Assembly: GCA_934565855.1 (NCBI GenBank)
Contig: CAKTIO010000012.1
Coordinates: 1 to 34,086, forward strand
Origin: an uncultured Dysosmobacter sp.
Lineage (GTDB): Bacteria; Bacillota; Clostridia; Oscillospirales; Oscillospiraceae
DNA length: 34,086 nucleotides
Direction: 5' to 3'
A program made the translations under genes and the position numbers. Position 1 is the stretch's first letter. Each line of letters begins with the position of its first letter. Below the pieces are notes generated by a model. The model had not been told where the DNA came from and did not search any database. It worked only from the letters and a program-made list of their open reading frames with translations. Positions 8,130 to 15,700 of the stretch are shown here, one piece after another.

Positions 8130-8837
8130 TCAGGTCATGGATGGGCTGTTTTCCTCCGGTGCAGGGCGCAGCAGGCGGTCACACAGGGGATGGAGCCGGG
8201 GACGGACCTGCTTTACCAGCCATCCGGTGCAGAGGGCGGCAATGACGGTCCCCTCCCGGGTGCCGACAACGGTCCAGCCGCAGAGCGCCAGAGACAGCAA
8301 AACCGCCAGCACCACGCAGCCCACATCAAAGCAGATCTTTACAGAGCCGAAGTCCCGCTGGATGGTGTCCGACACGGCTTTGACGAAGGCTTCGCCGGAG
8401 TTCATGATGACATCGGCGATGACGGACAGGGAGACGCCCACGCTGAGGATCAGCGTGCCGCAGAATACCAGGCACAGCCGTGCCAGATAGGAGCCTGCCG
8501 GAAGGAAGGACGCCAGCCACACGGCGAAGTCCGTGAAATAGCCGAATAAAAACGACAGCGGCAGCTGCAGCAGCTGAAACCACTGGAAGCGTTTCCGCAG
8601 CACAAGGATCTGCCCTAAGATCAGGGCGCAGTTCCAAAGAATCAGCCAGTTGCCCAACGACAGTGCGGAAAACCGCAGACTCAGCACATTGGCAACAGAG
8701 GAAATGGGGGAAACGCCCAGCTCACCGCGCTTGGTGACGGCAACGCCCACTGCCATGATGAAAAGGCTGACGATGAACAGCAGGTAACGCCGGAACAGCT
8801 CTCCCGCAGAGAGGGACTTCGCGGATGTGGTATGCAC
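8130..8837 (-). CDS. YczE/YitT-like membrane protein (COG2364 type)
   Basis: This roughly 235-residue integral membrane protein has about five hydrophobic segments and the family-type motifs GVAVTKRGELGVSPISSVANVL near the first helix and GVSLSVIADVIMNSGEAFVKAVS in the middle. YczE/YitT/YyaS proteins are widespread in Firmicutes and their biochemical role is not established. The frame is open up to an ATG at 8879, but that ATG lies upstream of the likely transcription start. GTG 8837 has AAGGAGG nine bases before it and is preferred. It is first in a unit with a MoxR ATPase and a VWA protein. Confidence 0.75.
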   Translation of the reverse strand: MHTTSAKSLSAGELFRRYLLFIVSLFIMAVGVAVTKRGELGVSPISSVANVLSLRFSALSLGNWLILWNCALILGQILVLRKRFQWFQLLQLPLSFLFGYFTDFAVWLASFLPAGSYLARLCLVFCGTLILSVGVSLSVIADVIMNSGEAFVKAVSDTIQRDFGSVKICFDVGCVVLAVLLSLALCGWTVVGTREGTVIAALCTGWLVKQVRPRLHPLCDRLLRPAPEENSPSMT

Positions 8838-8874
8838 GAAAAAGGACCTCCTTGAAATAAAAAATACTCCTTTT

Positions 8875-8903
8875 ATCATACCATATTTTCAGATGGCAGA
8901 AAA
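8875..8903 (-). promoter_or_regulatory. Extended -10 promoter for the YczE/MoxR/VWA unit
   Basis: Read on the minus strand, TGGTATGAT is an extended -10, with a poor -35 (TTTTCT) 17 bp upstream. Transcription would start near 8868, downstream of ATG 8879, which supports GTG 8837 as the start of the first gene. Confidence 0.55.
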
Positions 8904-8945
8904 GTCCATTTTTCGGTAAAACCGGGGAATGCCCGTGAAAAGCCG

Positions 8946-9019
8946 CAAAAAAAACAGATAAAAAGCCAACAGGGTCCCACAGCAGGGCGAAGGTTCACTC
9001 CTGCTGCGGGACCCTGTTG
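8946..9019 (-). terminator. Long hairpin terminator downstream of the kinase gene
   Basis: Twenty-base arms (8967-8986 and 9000-9019) pair with one mismatch, which is a G-T pair in the minus-strand transcript, around a 13-base loop. On the minus strand the stem is followed by TTTTT and then TTTTTTTT, so it would end transcription from the kinase gene about 155 bp upstream. On the plus strand the following sequence is only moderately T-rich. Confidence 0.7.
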
Positions 9020-9083
9020 TTGTGATATTTTCCTCCGGTCCGGCATAGACTCCTGAAGATGTCTGTACGGAGGAGGGGAGAAT

Positions 9084-9155
9084 ATGTCCGTAACGGGACC
9101 GGAGGATGTGGATGACCTGATCTTTCAGGATGGCTGGCAGATCAGCCAGCGTTGA
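9084..9155 (+). CDS. Possible 23-residue peptide (small ORF)
   Basis: A short plus-strand frame starts at ATG 9084 with a near-perfect ribosome site, AGGAGGGG, five bases upstream, and ends in TGA at 9153. It encodes an acidic, soluble peptide containing DDLIFQDGWQISQR. It lies in the 336-base gap between two minus-strand genes, downstream of the long hairpin and tail-to-tail with the kinase. I see no convincing promoter for it and do not recognise the sequence. The only support is the ribosome site and the open frame, so it may be chance. Confidence 0.3.
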   Translation: MSVTGPEDVDDLIFQDGWQISQR

Positions 9156-9173
9156 ACGCTTCGCGCGGGCGGG

Positions 9174-9998
9174 TCAGCAGGTCCTTTTGCAGGAAAAGGC
9201 GCTGGCGGGCAGTGCGTCGGCAAGCCCTAAAAGCGTGCGGTCAAAGCCGCCGGCGTAGTCGAAGGGAAGATCTTCCACCGCAGAGGTGCCGCAGCGGCGG
9301 TCCGGAATGGAGAGCGTGACGGTCAGCCCCCGTCCCTCTCGGGCTTCCGCTACTAAGTTTCCGCCGTGACCCTCGGCAATGCGGCGGCACAGGGGCAGTC
9401 CCAGCCCCAGTCCGTGGGGCTGCGGAGACATCAGCCCCTCGTGGCGGTAACGGTCGAACAGGGTGGGCAGCAGCTCCGGCGAAACGCCGCAGCCAGTGTC
9501 GCTGACCGACAGCAGCACCATGCGGTTGGCGAACCGGAGGTCCACCGTAATGGAGCCGCCCTGCGGTGTGAATTTCAGCGCGTTGGACAGCAGCTGGTAC
9601 AGCAGCATTTCCATCGCGTCCTCCGCCACGGCGCACAGGTGCTTTTTCTGCGGGCAGCGAAAGGTCAGCGATACGCCCTGCAGCGCGGCATAGGGGCGGC
9701 ACTGCCCACAGATGGAGCGGATCAGCCCGGGAAGCTCCAGATCCCGGGTGGACAGCGGTGAGCCGCTGGACAGGCTGTGGGCAAAGGTCAGATTGTTTGC
9801 CAGCCGCAGCAGCTGGTAATAGCTCTGGTCCAGAGCGGAGGCAAAGCGGTCCAGCTCCGGGTCGCTTTCCCGGATCTCTGCCGGAGCCAGTGCATTGGCG
9901 GCAAAGTGAAGGTTTCCCATAGCGTGGCGCAGCTGTACCGCCACGCTGGGCAGCAGCTGGGCGGGAAAACCGGACTCTGTTTGACGGTCTGCGTCCAT
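9174..9998 (-). CDS. Soluble orphan sensor histidine kinase
   Basis: The roughly 274-residue protein has a helical dimerisation region with a degenerate H-box (VQLRHAMGNLHF, His25) and a HATPase_c domain. The domain has N-box LLSNALKFTPQGG, G1 box DTGCGVS and G2 box HGLGLGLPLCRRIAEGHGG. There is no membrane segment, sensor domain or signal peptide, and no response regulator is adjacent, so input and partner are unknown. ATG 9998 was chosen because AAGGAG lies 12 bases upstream, a long but usable spacing. The 55-codon upstream extension reads across the proposed promoter and leader and has a basic, non-domain sequence. It is transcribed alone and ended by the hairpin near 9.0 kb. Confidence 0.75.
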   Translation of the reverse strand: MDADRQTESGFPAQLLPSVAVQLRHAMGNLHFAANALAPAEIRESDPELDRFASALDQSYYQLLRLANNLTFAHSLSSGSPLSTRDLELPGLIRSICGQCRPYAALQGVSLTFRCPQKKHLCAVAEDAMEMLLYQLLSNALKFTPQGGSITVDLRFANRMVLLSVSDTGCGVSPELLPTLFDRYRHEGLMSPQPHGLGLGLPLCRRIAEGHGGNLVAEAREGRGLTVTLSIPDRRCGTSAVEDLPFDYAGGFDRTLLGLADALPASAFSCKRTC

Positions 9999-10134
9999 GA
10001 TTCGGTGGTACTCCTTTCCCGGAGGGCGGACCGGACGAACGGCGTCCTGCCGCAGGACCTCCCGTTGAATAGCTTTTACAGAAAACCGCAGGTAAATTGT
10101 GGAAAAATCTTCCTGTTTTCCTTTATGTGCTGTT

Positions 10135-10163
10135 ATGATAGCAAACGCTGTTGAAAAAAACAA
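10135..10163 (-). promoter_or_regulatory. Possible promoter for the histidine kinase
   Basis: On the minus strand TTGTTT, a 17-bp spacer and TATCAT form a plausible sigma-A promoter. It gives a leader of roughly 125 bases that includes a small hairpin (GTCCTGC/GCAGGAC). The rest of the 389-base gap between 9999 and 10387 holds the divergent gap promoter and a 12-bp palindrome. Confidence 0.45.
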
Positions 10164-10270
10164 GAGAAATACTCGAAATTTGTCGAATTATGTCGTACAA
10201 GAAGTAACGCAAGAAGAACAGCGGTGAGACCAACTATACAAAACATACAACTTTTTGCTAATAAATTTGA

Positions 10271-10282
10271 CGTAACTTTACG
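10271..10282. promoter_or_regulatory. 12-bp palindrome upstream of gap
   Basis: CGTAACTTTACG has CGTAA/TTACG arms around two central bases. It lies about 10 bp upstream of the proposed -35 of gap. It could bind an activator or repressor, but it matches no operator I know and may be chance. Confidence 0.25.
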
Positions 10283-10291
10283 CAAATAATA

Positions 10292-10321
10292 GAGACACTT
10301 TTCGTAAAACGGTGTTATAAT
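10292..10321 (+). promoter_or_regulatory. Extended -10 promoter for gap
   Basis: TGTTATAAT is a perfect -10 with the TGn extension. GAGACA 18 bp upstream is a partial -35. Transcription would start near 10328, giving a leader of about 60 bases. Confidence 0.7.
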
Positions 10322-10387
10322 GAGGTTCGGAAGTCCGGGGAAGCAGACCCGGCGAATATTGAAAATAAATTGCGGAGGTATTTCCCA

Positions 10388-11413
10388 ATGGCAATCAAAG
10401 TAGGCATCAATGGCTTTGGACGCATCGGTCGTGTGGCGCTGCGGGTCATGGTAGAGCGTGGCTGCAGCACCTATCAGATCTGCGGGATCAACCTGAGAAA
10501 CGCAGACCTGGATTACATGGTGTACCAGGTGAAGTACGATACCGTGTTTAAGACCTTCCAGGGTACGGTAGAGCATGACGACCGCCACCTCATCATCAAC
10601 GGAAAGAAGATCCGCATTTACAGCGAGGACGACGCCAACAACATCCCCTGGGATGACTGCGGCGCGGAGTACATCATCGAGTCCACCGGCGCCTACTGCA
10701 CCGTGGAAAAGGCACAGGCACACTTCCGCCACGGCGCCAAGAAGGTCGTGGTCTCCGCTCCCTCCAAGGATGACATCATGCCCACCTTCGTTATGGGCGT
10801 GAACCATCTGAAGTATACACCGGATATGAACGTGGTCTCCAACGCCTCCTGCACCACCAACTGTCTGGCGCCCATGACCAAGGTCATCAACGATACCTTC
10901 GGCATTGAGCAGGCGCTGATGTCCACCATTCATGCCGCTACCGCCAAGCAGAAGGCTGTGGATGCCCGTGCGGGCAGAGACTGGCGTACCGGACGCAGTG
11001 TGCTGGGCAACATCATTCCCTCCACCACCGGCGCGGCAAAGGCAGTGGGTCTGGTCATTCCGGAGCTGAAGGGAAAGATGACCGGTATGAGCTTCCGTGT
11101 TCCCACCAACGATGTTTCCGTGGTGGACCTGACGGCACGGCTGAAGCATAAGGCATCCTATCATGACGTGTGCGTGGCGCTGGAAAACGCCTCCAAAAAC
11201 AGCATGAAGGGCATCATCTCCTACACTACGGACCAGGTGGTTTCCTCGGACCTGACCGGAGAGTCCCATACTTGCATTTTTGATGAGACTGCGGGCATCA
11301 TGCTGGACAACAACTTCGTGAAGCTTATCGCCTGGTATGATAACGAGTGGGGCTACACCAACAAGATCCTGGATCTGATCGCCCATATGTATACGGTGGA
11401 CCAGCAGGCATAA
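10388..11413 (+). CDS. gap: Glyceraldehyde-3-phosphate dehydrogenase, type I
   Basis: This enzyme oxidises glyceraldehyde 3-phosphate to 1,3-bisphosphoglycerate in glycolysis. The 341-residue product has the Rossmann start KVGINGFGRIGR, the catalytic motif SNASCTTNCLAP (Cys155), IIPSTTGAAKAVG and the C-terminal WYDNEWGYTNKILDL. ATG 10388 has GGAGG nine bases upstream; the six-codon extension is not needed. Cofactor positions are unusual. The Asp that normally follows IN at the end of the second strand and selects NAD is Leu36, and the loop before DWR reads DARAGRDWR instead of the NAD-type Gly/Leu-Pro. NADP or dual use is therefore possible. It is monocistronic; no pgk or tpi follows. Confidence 0.95.
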   Translation: MAIKVGINGFGRIGRVALRVMVERGCSTYQICGINLRNADLDYMVYQVKYDTVFKTFQGTVEHDDRHLIINGKKIRIYSEDDANNIPWDDCGAEYIIESTGAYCTVEKAQAHFRHGAKKVVVSAPSKDDIMPTFVMGVNHLKYTPDMNVVSNASCTTNCLAPMTKVINDTFGIEQALMSTIHAATAKQKAVDARAGRDWRTGRSVLGNIIPSTTGAAKAVGLVIPELKGKMTGMSFRVPTNDVSVVDLTARLKHKASYHDVCVALENASKNSMKGIISYTTDQVVSSDLTGESHTCIFDETAGIMLDNNFVKLIAWYDNEWGYTNKILDLIAHMYTVDQQA

Positions 11414-11429
11414 AAATATTTGAAATAGA

Positions 11430-11471
11430 CACCGCCTCTCCGTGAAAACCACGGAGGGGCGGTGCTTTTTT
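11430..11471 (+). terminator. Intrinsic terminator of gap
   Basis: CACCGCCTCTCCGTG and CACGGAGGGGCGGTG (15 bp, one T-G pair) are followed by CTTTTTT. Confidence 0.92.
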
Positions 11472-11552
11472 GTGGAAAGCCGGGGGGTGTAAAGAAACCG
11501 TAAAAATTTCAGAAATCTTTTTTCCAAATTGTAAATTTTCCGTTGTCATCCG

Positions 11553-11581
11553 TTGACCGAAAAATGAAAAATGCTTATAAT
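11553..11581 (+). promoter_or_regulatory. Strong sigma-A promoter for the CmpB-like gene
   Basis: TTGACC, a 17-bp spacer and a perfect TATAAT. The leader to the start at 11670 is about 80 bases and shows no obvious riboswitch fold. Confidence 0.8.
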
Positions 11582-11669
11582 CAAACTTCTAAATAATACA
11601 TGATACCCAAAAATCAGCAGCCTGTTTGTACGAAACCGACAAAGAGAACGTTACGAACCGGGAGGAACT

Positions 11670-12692
11670 ATGGAAAGCACACGGATCGAAGAGCTGTGCG
11701 ATGAGCTTTTGCAGGAGGAGCAGCGGCACAGGGATGCCTGCCAGACGGAATACTACCTGCCGCTGGCAGCACAGCAGGAGCTGCCGCAGAAGGAGCAGGA
11801 GCTGCTGCGGAGCAATGTCCGCCAGGAGGTGGAGACGCTGAAGCGCGCAGCCGGGAAAATGCAGCTGGCGCATTTTCAGGCGTCTGCTGTGGCGGATGAG
11901 CTGGAGACTCGGCTGCGGGAGGGACAGAACAGCGAGAAAAAGCGCCCGCTGCTGCTGCGCAATCCTCCGGCAAACTCCGTCATCGACTTTGAGGAGGAGC
12001 TGACGGACCATTTCGCGCAGGGGACCAATTTCTACAAGGTTGCCCTGCTGATGCTTATCGGCAGCTTTGCCGGCGTGGTGGTGGAGCTGATGTGGTGCCT
12101 GATGCGCAACGGATATCTGGAAAGCCGGTCCGCTGTGATGTACGGACCGTTCAATCCGCTGTACGGCATTGGCGCGGTGGCGCTGACACTGGCGCTGTAC
12201 CGCTTCCGCAACCGCAGCTCGATCTATTCCTTTGCCGGGGGAATGCTGGTGGGCAGCGTGGTGGAATACGTCTGCTCCTGGCTTCAGGAAACGCTGCTGG
12301 GCTCCACCTCCTGGGACTACAGCCAGATGCCCTTCAATCTGAACGGGCGCATCTGCCTGCTGTACTCCGTGTTCTGGGGAATATTAGGCATGCTGTGGAT
12401 GAAAAACATCTATCCGCGGGTGGCAAAGTGGATTCTGAAGATCCCAAACCGGGGCGGGCGCGCTTTGACCATCGTGCTGACGGTGCTGCTGTCGCTGGAC
12501 TGCGTGATCACTGCTGCGGCGGTGTTCCGCTGGTCGGAGCGGGTGTATCAAAAGCCTGCCGTCAGCGCGGCGGACACCTTTTTCGACCGGCATTTTCCGG
12601 ACGAGCGGATGGAAAGGGTCTTTGCCAATATGGAATTTCAGAACACACCGGACGCGCCCGGAGGCACAGGGGACGTATCCGGAGCATTTTAA
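11670..12692 (+). CDS. Putative ABC-transporter type IV membrane protein (CmpB/DUF1113, PF06541)
   Basis: The 340-residue protein has a charged, helical, coiled-coil-like N-terminal region (about 1-110, rich in Glu, Gln and Arg) followed by a membrane domain with about five hydrophobic segments. The membrane part matches the family annotated as putative ABC transporter permease. Typical stretches are YLESRSAVMYGPFNPLYGIGAV, GGMLVGSVVEYVCSWLQETLLGSTSWDYS and NGRICLLYSVFWGILG. No ATPase partner is encoded nearby, and the family's transport role is not proven. GGGAGG precedes the ATG. The activase gene starts 60 bp downstream with only a short T-less hairpin between, so the two may be cotranscribed. 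Confidence 0.75.
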   Translation: MESTRIEELCDELLQEEQRHRDACQTEYYLPLAAQQELPQKEQELLRSNVRQEVETLKRAAGKMQLAHFQASAVADELETRLREGQNSEKKRPLLLRNPPANSVIDFEEELTDHFAQGTNFYKVALLMLIGSFAGVVVELMWCLMRNGYLESRSAVMYGPFNPLYGIGAVALTLALYRFRNRSSIYSFAGGMLVGSVVEYVCSWLQETLLGSTSWDYSQMPFNLNGRICLLYSVFWGILGMLWMKNIYPRVAKWILKIPNRGGRALTIVLTVLLSLDCVITAAAVFRWSERVYQKPAVSAADTFFDRHFPDERMERVFANMEFQNTPDAPGGTGDVSGAF

Positions 12693-12699
12693 GCGTCAG

Positions 12700-12720
12700 G
12701 CGGCGGAACGGTTCCGCCGC
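12700..12720. other. Perfect GC hairpin between the CmpB-like and activase genes
   Basis: GCGGCGGAA and TTCCGCCGC pair perfectly around a CGG loop, with no T-tract after it. It may stabilise or process the transcript rather than end it. Confidence 0.4.
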
Positions 12721-12752
12721 AGGAGAGATCGCAGAAGGAGAGCACCATCATC

Positions 12753-15700
12753 ATGAGGAATCGGGAAGAATTACGACTGGGCATTGACGTTGGCTCTACC
12801 ACGGTAAAGCTGGTGGCGTTGGACCGACAGACGGGACAGGTGCGCTACAGCCGGTATCAGCGCCATCAGGCGCATCAGGCGGATACGGTGCGGGAGATGC
12901 TGGCGCAGGCGGCGAAGACCTTTCCACAGGAGCGGTTCCGGATGGCGGTGTGCGGTTCCGGCGGAAGACCCATCGCCCAGGCGCTGGGAGTGCATTATGT
13001 GCAGGAGGTGGTCTCCAACGCGGCGGCGGTGCGGACCCGCTATCCTCAGGTGCGTACTGCCATTGAGCTGGGCGGACAGGATGCCAAGGTGGTGTTCTTC
13101 CACTATGATGAGGCACGGCAGGAGCTGACCACCTCGGATATGCGGATGAACGGCAGCTGTGCCGGAGGCACCGGCGCGTTCATCGACGAGATCGCCGCGC
13201 TGCTGAACGTTCCGGCGGACGGGTTTGAAGCGCTTGCCGCGCAGGGAACAACGGTGTATGACATCTCGGGACGCTGCGGTGTGTTTGCCAAGACGGACAT
13301 TCAGCCGCTTCTGATTCAGGGCGCTGCCCGGGCGGACATTGCTCTGTCTACCTTCCACGCCATTGCCAAACAGACCATCGGCGGACTCTCTCAGGGGCTG
13401 GAGCTGACGCCGCCCATCATTTTTGAGGGGGGTCCCCTGACCTTTAACCCCACACTGGTGAAGGTGTTTGCCCAGCGGCTGGGACTGTCGGAGGAGCAGG
13501 TGGTCCTGCCGGAGCATCCGGAGACCATCGTGGCGCTGGGAACGGCGCTGGCGGTGGATGAGCTGTTTCCGGAGACCGACCCGGAGGAGCTGACGCTGCG
13601 GGAAGCCGCCCGCCGGCTGGAAAACTACCGCGTTACCGGACGGGAGGTAGTGGCAGGCGTGCCGTACTTTGCCACACCGGAGGAGAAGCGGGCATTTACG
13701 GAGCGGCACCTGCGGCAGCTGAAAAAGCCGGTGGAATTCACTGGCTCCGTTCTGCGGGGCTATCTGGGCATCGACTCCGGCTCCACCACGTCCAAATTCG
13801 TGCTGATGGACGAGGACGGACAGGTGGTGGACACCTTTTACGACAACAACCGGGGCGAACCGCTGAAAGTGGTGCGCCGTGGCTTGAACCAGCTGGCAGA
13901 GCGTTACCGGCAGAAGGGCGTCCAGCTGGAAATTTTAGGGCTGGGTACTACTGGCTACGGCGAAAAAATGCTTGCCAGTGCCTTCGGGGCGGACTACCAC
14001 ACAGTGGAGACCGTGGCGCACGCCCGGGGCTGTGGAAGGTTTTTCCCGGAAGCCACCTTCCTACTGGACATCGGCGGGCAGGACATGAAGGCGATTTGGC
14101 TGAAAAACGGCATCGTTACCAACATTATGGTGAACGAGGCGTGTTCCTCCGGCTGCGGGTCCTTTCTGGAAAACTTCGGTGCGTCCCTGCACATCCCGGT
14201 AGAGCAGATCGCCGCGGCGGCATTTCGTTCCAGGGACCCAGCGGTGCTGGGCAGCCGCTGCACGGTGTTCATGAACAGCACCATCATCAACGAGCAGCGC
14301 AACGGCAAGCAGACCGACGACATCATGGCGGGACTGTGCCGCTCCATCATTGAGAATGTCTTTACCAAGGTGGTGCGCATCTCCAACCCGGCAGAGCTGG
14401 GAGACCATATCGTGGTGCAGGGCGGCACCTTCCGGAATCTGGCGGTGCTGCGGGCGCTGGAGGAGTATCTGGGCAAGGAGGTCACGCTGGCACCCTATCC
14501 TGGTGAGATGGGCGCGCTGGGCGCCGCCATTGCAGCCCGGGAGCATATTGAGAAAAACGGCTATGCCAACGGCAAATGCTCCTCCTTCATCGGCTTTGAC
14601 GCGGTGCGGGACTTTACCTATACCACAGAGAGCGGCGTGCGCTGTACGCTGTGCGCGAACCATTGCAGCCGCACCGTCATGCGCTTTAATACTGGAGAAG
14701 CCTATGTCACCGGAAACCGCTGCGACCGGGGTGCGCTGCTGGCGGACTCCTGGGAGGAGCTGCTGGAAAAGGTCCGGGAGACGGACCGTCGCCGGAATCA
14801 GGTGCCGGACCTGTTCCGCAAGCGCCGGGAGTGGCTGTTTGAGGACTATCCCTTCCACCCGGCGGCGCCGCAGAAGAAGCAGATCATCGGCATTCCCCGG
14901 GTGCTGGAATTTTGGGATTCCATGCCCTTCTGGACCACATTCTTCCATGCGCTGGGCTTTGAGACGAAGCTCTCCCACGAAAGCTCCCGGAAGCAGTTTG
15001 AAAACGGACTGCAATATGTGGCGTCGGACACCATCTGCTTCCCTGCCAAGCTGGTGCACGGACATATTCTGGACCTGATGGGACAGAAGGTGGACCGCAT
15101 TTTCTTCCCCTACATCATGCACATGCCTACGGAGAACCGGGGGGAGAAAAGCCCCTATGTCTGCCCGGTCATTATGGGCTACCCCATGGTCATCCGGAAT
15201 TTCCAGGCTCCGGCTGCGGCGTTTGACACGCCGGTGTTCCACTGGTTCAGTGAGAAGGACCGCAGCCGCCAGATATGCCGCTACGCGGTGGAGACGCTGG
15301 ATGCGACGGAGAAGCAGGCAAAGGACGCTTACGCGCAGGCAGAGCAGGCGCTGCTGTCCTTCCGGCAGCGGCTTACCGACACGGCGCAGACGATTTTGCA
15401 GGGCGCGGAGGCGCAGGGCAAATTCGCCGTAGTGCTGGCGGGACGCCCCTACCACACGGACCCGCTGGTCAGCCACGGCATTTCAGACATGTTTACCCGG
15501 CAGGGCATTCCCGTGCTGACGGTGGACAGCCTGCCCCATCTGCATGAGGCGGATCTGCACCAGTCCCGGGTGGAGATCACCAACGATTTCCACGCCCGGA
15601 TGCTTTCCGGCGCATTTACCGCGGCGGCGGAGCCGGCGCTGGAATATGTGCAGATCGTCAGCTTCGGCTGTGGACACGACGCCATTTTGTCGGATGAGAT

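Noticed and set aside
10133..11527. Open frame opposite gap
   Set aside because: It runs through the gap terminator and both promoters in antisense; gap itself is certain.
11582..11669. Leader of the CmpB-like gene as a riboswitch
   Set aside because: No conserved aptamer motif or terminator/antiterminator pair is visible in this short leader.
12864..12881. CATCAGGCG repeated twice near the start of the activase
   Set aside because: A two-copy nine-base repeat encoding His-Gln-Ala is within chance in GC-rich coding sequence.
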